Source: Amorphophallus konjac (taxonomy: Eukaryota; Streptophyta; Magnoliopsida; Alismatales; Araceae). From it: 64,000 bases of DNA. Shown here in pieces: positions 1-10,893 of this stretch. Where the stretch lies: positions 220,891,643 to 220,955,642 of the forward strand of contig CM040128.1 of the NCBI GenBank assembly GCA_022559845.1, written 5' to 3'. Under the pieces are notes generated by a model, which did not search any database, was not told where the DNA came from, and saw nothing but the letters and a program-made list of their open reading frames with translations. The translations under genes were made by a program, and so were the position numbers. The stretch's first letter is position 1, and every line of letters starts with the position of its first letter.

Positions 1-313
1 GAAAGATAGAACAAGACAGCAACGGAAAACTGAAACAATAAAGCACAAAATATAGCTCTCGATGAGCACTTCTGACTTGGATTTGATCCAAAAGCCAGAC
101 AACCTCAACCTCTCTCTATTTCTCAACTCGAGCTCTCTATCTCTCTCTTTCTCTTCTTTCTCTTCTGCTCTTCTTCTCTTTCTCTTCTCTTCTCTCTTCT
201 TTCTTCTTCTGCTCTCTTCACTCTTCTTCTTCTCTTCTGCTGGATCGAAGTCTCCGCACTTCTGCTTTTTCTTTCTCCACTTCGATCACCCTTCATCTGA
301 AGACGAAGACTCA

Positions 314-458
314 TATATATAGCAGCGGCAGCAGCAGCAGCTAGGGCGTGTGCTCTCCACATCTCCCGCCCAAAAACCTTGGACCACGTGTTAGTCTCTC
401 AGCCAGCTTCAGCACACGTGTCACAATCCTATCTGCCCTTCTAGCCTCGGATCACGTG
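314..458 (-). promoter_or_regulatory. El-1 3' LTR promoter: TATA box and three G-boxes
   Basis: On the minus strand a TATATATA box (314-321) is preceded by three perfect CACGTG G-boxes at 385-390, 415-420 and 453-458, about 65-140 bp upstream. G-boxes are known plant binding sites for bZIP and bHLH factors. Transcription would start near position 285 and run leftward through the GA-rich sense tract. Confidence 0.65.
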
Positions 459-527
459 CCCTTCATTAGCCTCCACGAGCAGAGCACCTGTCAGACAGAG
501 TATCGGAATATCAGGTTAAATGAAGAG

Positions 528-2490
528 CTTTGTATAGACTTGTAAAGACGATCATGATGTATAGACTTGTAATGTAAAGTGCGTTGTATAGACTTCATGA
601 AGACACTGTGAACTCGAGTGCAGTGTATGGACTTCACTATGCAGACTTGCCAAAGACAAGGCTGTACAGACTTTGATGTCCAATGGCAATGCAGACCAAT
701 GTACAGACTTTGGCGAAGCAAAAGGCTGTATAGACTTGGAGACCCAAAGCATAAGACGCTAACTGAGACGGACAATGTACAAACTTTCTGTAATAGTCCG
801 ATGTATAGACTTTGAGATCATTCAATCAACCAATGTGTAAGACATCACGATGTATAGACTTTCTATATGAAGGGCTGTACATACTTGATATAAGACGTAG
901 AATGAGACGCTGAAGTCTGTATAGACTTTGAGAAGCAACGTAGGTAAAAACCCAATGTATAGACTTGTCCTTCGAGCATGCTACAGTCCAATGCATGGAC
1001 TTTGCTTCCACCTACCAATGTATGGACTTTGCAAGAGACGCACAAAGAGACACTGCCTGAGACGGTCAACTGGACGCTGACTCTGTACAGACTTCAACTT
1101 AAAGATGCACGATGTACAGACTTTCCAATGTTTAGACTTATGAACAGTACGTGCATCTACAGTGCAAATGTATAGCCTTTATGTAAGAAGGCAACCGCTG
1201 TACATACTTTGCAAGCAAAACACTGGGCGTTGTATAGACTTACACTAGCACAGGTGAAGACTTCATGAGAGTGCAGCAGGCAGTGTATAGACTTGCAGAA
1301 TAGTGATGCAATGTGCAGACTTCGAAGAACACAATATAAAGCAGTGTATATTCTTGCAGTGAAGAACATCAATGTATAGACTTAATGTGATGCACAAGGA
1401 CACAGTCCAGTGTACAGACTTCATGAACAATAGAATGTGCAGACTTTGAAGTTCAACTGGTGAGTGTACAGACTTTACCAATGAAAAGCTCACTGTACAG
1501 ACTTTGACATGTAAGACACAGAGAATGCACTGAAGTCTGTATAGACTTTAACAATGAGTGCATGAGTCACAAGACCGATAGACTTAGCCTGTATAGACTT
1601 AGCATGAAGCACACATGCGATGTACAGACTTCAAGTCATGCAATGCAATGTACACACTTCAGCTAAGCAAGCTTCAGTGAATGTATGGACTTCATGAATG
1701 CATGCTACAGTGCAATGTCTAGACTTGCTATATGCATGAGACGCTGATGAAGACGGTGGACTGTATAGACTTCTAAATGCTGATGGACACTGTACGGACT
1801 TGGCATAAGACGTAAATAGAGACGGTCCAATGTCCACACTTATGCTGTGTAGACTTAGTCCAATTGAGACGCTGAATAAGACGGACACTGTCTAGACTTT
1901 ATAGTAAATGCATATGCCAATGTTTATACTTCAAAGCTCGACCAGTGTACAGACTTGCCACCGACCAATGTATGGACTTGAGATCTAATGCAAACGGCTG
2001 TACAGACTTGAACGTCAAGTGAGACGATGAATGAGACGATGCACTGAACAGTGGTGTACAGACTTTGACTCAATTATGCATATGAGACGCTAATCAAGAC
2101 GGACCAATGTACACACTTATCCAATGCAATGCATGGACATTGCATAGACGATGCATGAGACACAGACACTGTGCATGAACAGTGCAGTGTATAGACTTAT
2201 GGACTTTGAGTTTGTGCATCTACAGTGCAAATGTACAGACTTTATGAATAGTGATGCATTGTACACACTTGTGATGCATGAACAGGCCAGTGTGCAGACT
2301 TCATGAATGTGCAAACTTGTCAATGAAATGCACAATGTATAGACTATGCACATGCATGAAGAGCATGAACAGGCCAGTGTGCAGACTTCATGAATGTGCA
2401 GACTTGACAACGAGATGCACAATGTATAGACTATGCACATGCATGAAGATGTAAAGACTCTGAAATGCTTTACCCTGCAGTGTATAGACT
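528..2490. repeat. Dense degenerate array of TGTAYAGACTT in the El-1 3' LTR
   Basis: By eye there are about 28 exact TGTATAGACTT or TGTACAGACTT words and about 30 more with one or two changes (TGTATGGACTT, TGTGCAGACTT, TGTACACACTT), roughly one per 34 bp. Spacers vary in length and sequence, so this is neither a satellite nor a CRISPR array. A second word, GAGACGCTGA or AAGACGGAC, is interspersed. Some units pair as AAGTCT-GTAT-AGACTT dyads (for example near 914-930 and 1,525-1,541). Confidence 0.9.
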
Positions 2491-2620
2491 TGCTAGTCAT
2501 CAAACTACATGCAGACAGAAAAGCAAAGCACAGAGCAGAAATCAAGCACAACCAATATATTAGTCATACACATGCATTCTCCACAAAACAAGTTATGTTG
2601 CTATCATCAAAACAACATCA

Positions 2621-2695
2621 TTGCTATCATCAAAATAGCATAGCACATGCTTGTGCCTAAGGGGCACAACATTCTCCCCTTTTTGATGATGGCAA
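2621..2695 (-). other. El-1 polypurine tract and LTR junction inside a stem-loop
   Basis: In element sense the plus-strand primer is an A-rich run followed by GGGGAGAA, directly before the LTR start TGTTGTG (plus-strand 2,672-2,685). Plus-strand 2,621-2,635 and 2,681-2,695 form an inverted repeat pairing 14 of 15 bases around this junction. A smaller hairpin, TTGTGCC/GGCACAA (2,651-2,669), lies in the loop over the LTR end. Further purine tracts (minus strand GGGGGAG) occur at about 2,729, 2,818, 2,836, 2,852 and 2,870. Confidence 0.7.
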
Positions 2696-4850
2696 CACAA
2701 TGTGACAGTGAGTCACACACAGAATTTTCTCCCCCTTTGAGATAATCAAAAAGAGAAAAATAGTAAAAATATGAGTGCAAAGTGCATTATGCATGCAAAT
2801 TCCTCTAGAGCAGTAAACTCCCCCTGAAGATATGACTCCCCCTGAATTATTTCTCCCCCTAAATAATTGCTCCCCCTTTGAGAAGGAATATGGACAGATA
2901 TACAAAGGTAGAGAAGGTAGGAGGGTCACTTGACAACAGCTGAATCATTGGTTTAGAGAATAAGCCTGATTATAAACAACAGTTAAGGTATAAGAATCAG
3001 CAACATACAGTTTTTGACAAAGATTCAGGTTTAACAGTGATAAATCTAGAGTAAAATAGCTGACTCCTGAAAAAGAGTTTTAGATTCCATTTATAGCAAT
3101 GAATCTAGGGCACATGGTATTAATAGACAAGTCAGAAATAATACCCTTTTGTGATTAAACAAGGAAATTCAAGAAAGGCAGCTTGAATATGTATTAATAA
3201 AAATAATTTTCACTCATTGATTTTTGATTTTCAAAGGGTTACAGCAGTTTGTATTTCACTTTTGAATTTTCTGAAGCTGAACTAAGTGAATAGACCTGTG
3301 GCATTTATGCTGTTGACATTAGGTGTACACCTTGATCAGAGACAGGTACCCCTAGTTACTAGGTATAAACTACAAGACCTATTTCAGATCAAGACCTACA
3401 AGAAATAGTCTTCACTTTTGACATTAAGGGCACACCTTGATCAGAGGCCAGTACCCCCAGTTACTTGGTGAGGACTCCCCCTATAGATTTGACCCTATGA
3501 ACAGAGATAGTCTAAAGCACTTCATGACATGTGAATTTTCCTGCTTCTTTGGAGGAGTTCACAGTTTCTCAGTGCAATCAACCATTGCTCTGTCACAATG
3601 TTCAGTTCTTTACATTTGTGATCTTATTTACTGCTGCCCTTATTTCTTTTAGAGTGATTGTTTAAAAAATCATTACATACTCTTATTCACCTGTTCTAGA
3701 CATTTCCAGTTCAACATATTTAGGCATTACAAAAAAAAACTTTTTCTATTTTAGCTATGAGACAAAGATTAAGAGCTATAAAAGTTTTCTTTTATCTCAA
3801 ATTCTGAAGTGCAGACACTTAACTCTCCAATTTATAAAGGTTAAACCTTTAGTTCCTTTCAATTTGTAAGAGTGATTCTTATAAGTGAACAATTGCATTA
3901 ATCACAACTCAATATACTAAACCAGAAACAGTTGCTGTTGTTCAGTAAAACTGATGGGGAAAAGATAGCAATAAGCATTATGGTCCAATAGCATCTGATG
4001 TCAAAAGATATGAATCAATTGAGTGGGGACAGTGAGAAGTGAAAAGGAATCAATGTAATGAACAGAAATCTCAGCTCCCCCTGACATCATGATGCAAAGA
4101 TTATGCTATGCAACACACTGTTCTACATGTAGACTATGCACCAAGGATACATGAGGCAAGTGTGCAATCAATTCAGGTTTATTCATCTAAGTCATGAACA
4201 TTTTTATCCTTTTTCAGATTTTTCAAAATATGATGCAGTACATTGTTCTACATGAGGACTAGACCCTTGGTACTTGGCAGAGAACCTGGTCTTAAGGACC
4301 ATCTCACACATAGTAAGAACCTCCGGACAGATTTCCCTGCCTTTTAGTAACTTACCATTTGATATACCAGGGTTATGCAAGACAATGCAACATAAAGCAG
4401 TCCTATATACATTGAACAACTTCATTGACAGTCATGCAAATGATGTATGCAGACATAAGACACATGCATTGACTGTGTGTACTAAATGACCCATTTAAAA
4501 ATAGTGTAATTTATGCATTTAACAACAAGCATGCAATGCATTGACACAAAATCTATATAGTGCATCAACTGAATACACTAAAGAAGCATTCAAATTCAGT
4601 TCAACATATAGCAAGAGAAGAACATCAGATATTCAGAATTGAATTCAATAGCTGAGTCTAGAATGCAGACTGATCAGCTAGACATGAAGAGATCATCATA
4701 AATCAAGCAGACAGTTCAACAATTTCAGTTAATGAATTTAAAGCAAAGTTCAGAACGGACCTGAAATATAGAATCCTGGGGTTTTCTGTTGAGTGCCTTG
4801 GATCATAAACCCCTTTATTCATCAGCTTCCAAGGCACCTTCAAGATAAAG
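2672..4850 (-). other. El-1 noncoding 3' internal region
   Basis: This 2.2-kb AT-rich region between the gag stop and the 3' LTR has no supported coding frame. It carries module A (4,255-4,325: two stem-loops and a GTTCTCTGCC..GTACC tail) and module B (3,595 to about 3,450), both shared with other elements here. It also has a tandem duplication of about 50 bp (3,315-3,365 and 3,420-3,470; period about 105 bp) and several purine tracts near the LTR. Positions 3,600-4,250 show nothing I can name. Confidence 0.75.
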
Positions 4851-7487
4851 TCAAGTTGGTCTTGCAGGAACCCAAGAGGTCTTGGGTCCTGAATTACCCC
4901 TATCAGGTGTTCTAAATAATTTCTTAGTAATATTGTCATCAAATTTCATTAGAGAGCAATCAGACATAGAATGTCCAAAATTTCCACAATAATGACATGA
5001 ACCAACAGATTTTCTGGTCCTATGATGCATATCTACAGCAACATGGGACCTATGAAACTGAGCATGAATTTTTCTGTTGTAAGCATGAATTTTTTATTTA
5101 CTATTACCTGCCCACCAGCATTCAGAAGCTCGGTGGCTAGGTTTTCCATATTCATAACAAACAAGAGTCTTTTCTTTAAGACCAGCTTTATTTTTGCCCA
5201 AGAAATTTTTGTTTGGAGGGAATCTTACAAATTTGGAATTAAAATGATTTCCCTGAGCAAACCAGCAGTCCTTGACTGCATGCCCATACTTACCACATTT
5301 AAAGCATCTAAGATGCTTGCTGTTTGATTCATTTTTGCCCCTGTGATTTCCTGATCAGCATTCATTTGCCTTATGCCCAGGCTTGTTGCAAGTGAAACAG
5401 ATAGTATACTGACCTGGAGTAGATCTGTGTCTATGTGGGTCATGAGCATGTGCAAAAGATCTAGAATTCACATTGTTATCTTCTTTCAGTTTGAAACATG
5501 CATTCATTAAATGACCACGCCTACCACAATAATAACAGGATGCATTAGATTTCTTAGTGGCATGGTTTCTATCAAAAGATTTCCTTGAATGCACTATTTT
5601 ACTAGCATGCTCATCTTCTTTCAGTATTCTGCAATCATCCATGATATGCCCTTTCTTGCCACAATAATAGCATGATAATTTCTTCTCTGATGCATGTGAG
5701 TGAGTGGATGAATAGTGAGTGACATGTGTCAGTCTATCAGACTCCACACTGCTAGCAGAATTCACATCACATGCAGGGACGATTTTGACTTTATTCAATT
5801 GACCATTCTTTTTCAATTTATTGCCCCCTTTCATAATTTTTGTTTGCTTTTCATTTTTCTGGGCTTTGAACTGAAATACAGATGAAGATGATTTCAGATT
5901 TTCATTTTGTTTTGGGGATTGCATTAAAGTACTAGCTACATCTGAACCTTGCACAAAGGTGTTGTATAGCTGGCTTTTAGTGATGTTCTTGACATCAGAA
6001 GTGCAATTTGTTCTCCCCTTTAAATCCTTATCCTCACTTTTCACAACAGTTTTTATTTTTCTTTCACTCTTAGAAGACTCAATTGCTAAAGTTTCCAGAT
6101 TATGAATTTTATCTTCCAAGCTAGCAATGTGAAGCTCATAACTGGCTATCTCATGTTCACTGCAATTTACACATTCGCTTAAAACTTTGTTTGCAGTTTT
6201 GTACTTCTCAATTTCTTGTTCCAAGTTGTTCAAGATTTTTAATTCATCATCACAGACAGCTTTTCCCTTTTCTGTGGTAAGGAGTCTTTCAGACAAGCCA
6301 GTGTTTAAACATTTTAATTTTTCAATTTTAGCTTTCAGTTCAGTGTTTTCCTTCTCAAAATTTTGAGGTTGAGCTTCTTTAAAAACCGATTTCTCCTTTT
6401 CTATAGTCAGAAACCTATGTGAGAAAACAGTATTTAAAACCATCAGTTTTTTGTTTTGTTCCCTCAATTCTTTGTTTTCTTCAGACAGCTTCATGACTCC
6501 TTCATTATATTTTCGACTTCCAGAGATCAGCTCCAGCTTTTCAACTAGCTCCTCTTCTCTTTCCTCCACTTTAATTTTCTCAGCCACCAAGTTTTTGTGA
6601 TCCTCTTTAAGTGAGACTATTTGTTTGTTCAACCATTCATTCTCACTATAAAGATCTTCATTACGTTCTCTTAGAGCTGAGCACATATGGCAGGTTAATT
6701 CAGCAGAAAAAGAATGTGAAGCCTCCCCATTGATTTCATTTATTCTACCCATGAGATTTTTAATTTTCTTTTGAAATCCTTCATTCTCAAGTTTCAGTTT
6801 ATCCAATTCAGAATTAACTTGAGTCAGTTCTTGCATGTCTTTTATATGTTCATTTTTCTTCTCATTCAGCTGATTCTCAAGTTCTGATATCTTGTCCAGA
6901 CATGTTTGATTTTCAAATTTTAGAGAACCATTTTGTTCCTGAAAATTCTGAACATCTAACATACATGCATCATAAGATTGTTTCAGATCTGGATAATTTT
7001 TACAAGGAACTTTCAAAGTTATCTGATCACATTTCTTTTTCAATCTCTTATTCTCAGATTTCAATTGTTCACATCTATTATTAAGTTCCTCATTTATATT
7101 CCATAGGTCATCAATTGAAAGTTCTCCAGATTCAGAGCTTACCTCGGATGAAGAATCTTCATTTTCCTGGTTGGCCATCAAACAGCTATCATTCTGTTGG
7201 TTATGCGCAGAGATAACTTTGTCATATATCTCTTTTCCAGAATTGCACCTGAGAACAAAAGGATACACATCAGTATTAACTACAGCTCTCAAGATATTAC
7301 GAACTATGGTATTATCGCGATTCTTAGAGCTGTCCTCACTAGACCAATTGGTCTGATCTTTAGGTAAACGGTGTGGGCCTTTAGATATAAGACTCCACAA
7401 ATGTGGACCAATTGAGTCTATGTACACAGCTAGGCCTCCTAGCCAACTTTCAAAGTTAGAACCATCATAAACCGGAGGACGACCCAT
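4851..7487 (-). pseudogene. El-1 Gag, nearly intact, two nonsense codons
   Basis: This would be the structural particle protein of the element. One frame of 879 codons runs from ATG at 7,487 to TGA at 4,853-4,851, broken only by TGA at 5,357-5,355 (probably a Trp codon) and TAA at 5,096-5,094. Residues 1-100 resemble the Copia gag capsid N-half (PPVYDGSNFESWLGGL start, W..L..GPH, CNSGKEIYDK). A long glutamate- and lysine-rich coiled coil spans about residues 115-500. The C-terminal third has six CCHC-type knuckles: CYYCGKKGHIMDDC, CYYCGRRGHLMNAC, CFTCNKPGHKANEC, CFKCGKYGHAVKDC, one with the second Cys changed to Tyr, and CHYCGNFGHSMSDC. It ends GPKTSWVPARPT, the gag-pol junction motif of SIRE-type elements, but no pol follows. 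Confidence 0.85.
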
Positions 7488-7671
7488 TTGAACAAGTGGC
7501 AGACAGATTCAGCGCAGTAAGACAAATGACAGGAAATGTAGCAAAATCAAATAAGCAAAGTAAAGCACTAAGACAGTGAAACAAAACAACGAGCACAAGA
7601 GATCCACTCTGAAATGCACCAAAACTAGCAGGATCCTCTGCAGATTGTTAGATCTGATAGATCAGAGACCC

Positions 7672-7683
7672 GCTCTGATACCA
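7672..7683 (-). other. El-1 primer binding site (tRNA-iMet)
   Basis: The minus strand reads TGGTATCAGAGC two bases inside the 5' LTR end. This is the standard Copia primer site complementary to the 3' end of initiator tRNA-Met. Just downstream, CTCTG..CAGAG encloses an AGATC-TAAC-AATCT word also seen in the leaders of El-2, El-3 and El-4. Confidence 0.9.
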
Positions 7684-8164
7684 AGTGTTGGGTTCTGTGC
7701 TATGTATTCAGAGGGGGGTGAATGAATACATCCCTTTAAAAAATTCGCCCAAATAAAAACTTATGCTCACAAGACAGATTTAAACAATCTGAAGATCTAA
7801 TTGAATTCTCTTATAAGCCACTAAGCAGAAAAGTATGGAATCTCAATATCACACTTAAGCATATAATGGGCACAGTTTGCTTAACTAGACAAACTTGAAG
7901 TCTAATAAGCGATGGCAGAAATAAACAAACACTCAGTGTGCAATCAAACTAAGATTTCGCTCACTTGATAACTGGAATGCTAACAAGACAAATTAGAACA
8001 CTCATCTACTGAACCTATAAGCAAACAATTGAGCGCCCCTATGCATTCATCTAGCGGAAGCACAAATAGAACAAAACAAACCACAATGCAAGAGGGTTTT
8101 TAGGTGGTTCGGTCCAGGAGACCTACATCCACCCCACACTCAACCCGAGTGTGGCTTCCTGCTG

Positions 8165-8400
8165 ACTCACAGCTTGAACAGCTGGGCATCACAGCTTGCC
8201 ATACATCAGCTGGGCCTCACAGCTTGCCATCCGCTGAGCATCACAGCTTGCTTCCGCTGGGCAATACAGCTTAGCCATCGCTGACTCACAGCTTGAACCC
8301 GCTGGGGATTACAGCTTAACCCGTCCAGTGGAATCCTCCACTGCAAACGCTGAGCCTCACAGCTTGCTCCGCTGACAAACAGCTTGAAGAAATGTATAAA
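8165..8400. repeat. CACAGCTTG tandem repeat in El-1 U5
   Basis: About nine units with the core (C/T)ACAGCTT(G/A) occur at an irregular 25-35-bp period, with linkers such as CCGCTGAGC and CCGCTGGGC. The core contains AGCT, and GCTG/CAGC half-sites can pair between neighbours. Only the 5' LTR copy is visible because the 3' LTR is cut by the window start. Confidence 0.75.
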
Positions 8401-8722
8401 GGAAAATGAAAGATAGAACAAGACAACAACGGAAAATTGAAACAATAAAGCACAAAATATAGCTCTCGATGAGCACTTCTGGCTTGGATTTGATCCAAAA
8501 GGTAGACAACCCCAACCTCTCTCTCTCTTTCTCAACTCGAGATCTCTATCTCTCTCTTTCTCTTCTTTATCTTCTGCTCTTCTTCTCTTTCTCTTCTCTT
8601 CTCTCTTCTTTATTCTTCTGCTCTCTTCACTCTTCTTCTTCTCTTCTGCTGGATCGAAGTCTCTGCACTTCTACTTTTTCTTTCTCCACTTCGATCACCC
8701 TTCATCTGAAGATGAAGACTCA

Positions 8723-8861
8723 TATATATAGCAGCAGCAGCAGCTAGGGCATGTGCTCTCCACATCTCCCGCCCAAAAACCTTGGACCACGTGTCAGTCT
8801 CTCAGCCAGCTTCAGCACACGTGTTACAATCCTGTATGCCCTTTCAGCCTCGGATCACGTG
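8723..8861 (-). promoter_or_regulatory. El-1 5' LTR promoter: TATA box and three G-boxes
   Basis: TATATATA (8,723-8,730) lies downstream, on the minus strand, of CACGTG at 8,788-8,793, 8,818-8,823 and 8,856-8,861. Spacing and sequence match the 3' LTR copy, so both LTRs retain the same promoter. It would drive transcription of gag. Confidence 0.7.
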
Positions 8862-8930
8862 CCCTTCATTAGCCTCCACGAGCAGAGCACCTGTCAGACA
8901 GAGTATCGGAATATCAGGTTAAGTGAAGAG

Positions 8931-10893
8931 CTTTGTATAGACTTGTAAAGACGATCATGATGTATAGACTTGTAATGTAAAGTGCGTTGTATAGACTTCA
9001 TGAAGACACTGTGAACTCGAGTGCAGTGTATGGACTTCACTATGCAGACTTGCCAAAGACAAGGCTGTACAGACTTTGATGTCCAATGGCAATGCAGACC
9101 AATGTACAGACTTTGGCGAAGCAAATGGCTGTATAGACTTGGAGACCTAAAGCATAAGACGCTAACTGAGATGGACAATGTACAGACTTGCTGTAATAGT
9201 CCGATGTATAGACTTTGAGATCATTCAATCAGCCAATGTGTAAGACATCACGATGTATAGACTTTCTATATGAAGGGCTGTACATACTTGATATAAGACG
9301 CAGAATGAGACGCTGAAGTCTGTATAGACTTTGAGAAGCAACGTAGGTAAAAACCTAATGTATAGACTTGTCCTTCGAGCATGCTACAGTCCAATGCATG
9401 GACTTTGCTTCCACCTACCAATGTATGGACTTTGCAAGAGACGCACAAAGAGACACTGCCTGAGACGGTCAACTGGACGCTGACTCTGTACAGACTTCAA
9501 CTTAAAGATGTACGATGTACAGACTTTCCAATGTTTAGACTTATGAACAGTACATGCATCTACAGTGCAAATGTATAGCCTTTATGTAAGAAGGTAACCG
9601 CTGTACATACTTTGCAAGCAAAACACTGGGCGTTGTATAGACTTACACTAGCACAGGTGAAGACTTCATGAGAGTGCAACAGGCAGTGTATAGACTTGCA
9701 GAATAGTGATGCAATGTGCAGACTTCGAAGAACACAATATAAAGCAGTGTATATTCTTGCAGTGAAGAACAGCAATGTATAGACTTAATGTGATGCACAA
9801 GGACACAGTCCAGTGTACAGACTTCATGAACAATAGAATGTGCAGACTTTGAAGTTCAACTGGTGAGTGTACAGACTTTACCAATGAAAAGCTCACTGTA
9901 CAGACTTTGACATGTGAGACATAGAGAATGCACTGAAGTCTGTATAGACTTTAATAATGAGTGCATGAGTCACAAGACCGACAGACTTAGCCTGTATAGA
10001 CTTAGCATGAAGCACACATGCGATGTACAGACTTCAAGTCATGCAATGCAATGTACACACTTCAGCTAAGCAAGCTTCAGTGAATGTATGGACTTCATGA
10101 ATGCATGCTACAGTGCAATGTCTAGACTTGATATATGCATGAGACGCTGATGAAGACGGTGGACTGTATAGACTTCTAAATGCTGATGGACACTGTACGG
10201 ACTTGGCATAAGATGCAAATAGAGACGGTCCAATGTCCACACTTATGCTGTGTAGACTTAGTCCAATTGAGACGCTGAATAAGACGAACACTGTCTAGAC
10301 TTTACAGTAAATGCATATGCCAATGTTTATACTTCAAAGCTCGACCAGTGTACAGACTTGCCACCGACCAATGTATGGACTTGAGATCTAATGCAAACGG
10401 CTGTACAGACTTGAACGTCAAGTGAGACGATGAATGAGACGATGCAATGAACAGTGGTGTACAGACTTTGACTCAATTATGCATATGAGACGCTAATCAA
10501 GACGGACCAATGTACACACTTATCCAATGCAATGTATGGACATTGCATAGACGATGCATGAGACACAGACACTGTGCATGAACAGTGCAGTGTATAGACT
10601 TATGGACTTTGAGTTCGTGCATCTACAGTGCAAATGTACAGACTTTATGAATAGTGATGCATTGTACACACTTGTGATGCATGAACAGGCCAGTGTGCAG
10701 ACTTCATGAATGTGCAAACTTGTCAACGAAATGCACAATGTATAGACTATGCACATGCATGAAGAGCATGAACAGGCCAGTGTGCAGACTTCATGAATGT
10801 GCAGACTTGATAACGAGATGCACAATGTATAGACTATGCACATGCATGAAGATGTAAAGACTCTGAAATGCTTTACCCTACAGTGTATAGACT
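8931..10893. repeat. TGTAYAGACTT array in the El-1 5' LTR
   Basis: This is the second copy of the 528-2,490 array, in the same unit order. Single-base differences (for example TGTACAAACTT in one copy and TGTACAGACTT in the other near 775/9,178) arose after insertion or during reverse transcription. Confidence 0.9.

Larger units (their letters stand above)
1..2671 (-). repeat. El-1 3' LTR, cut by the window start
   Basis: Positions 4-2,671 match 8,407-11,074 nearly base for base, with scattered substitutions. In element sense the LTR starts TGTTGTGCCCC at 2,671 and directly follows a polypurine tract. About 718 bp of its 3' (U5) end lies outside the window. It holds a CT-rich tract (115-240), a TATA box (314-321), three CACGTG boxes and a long TGTAYAGACTT array. 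The many short ORFs on both strands here are by-products of the array. Confidence 0.9.

Noticed and set aside
528..2490. CRISPR-like regularly spaced repeats
   Set aside because: The repeat word is only 11 bp and degenerate, the spacing is irregular, no cas genes exist, and the block lies in a plant LTR.
1157..2551. Cys/Ser/His-rich minus ORFs up to 144 codons in the El-1 LTR, repeated at 9,560-10,954
   Set aside because: They are translations of the TGTAYAGACTT array (repeating KSVH and VYTL words), with no start context or independent support.
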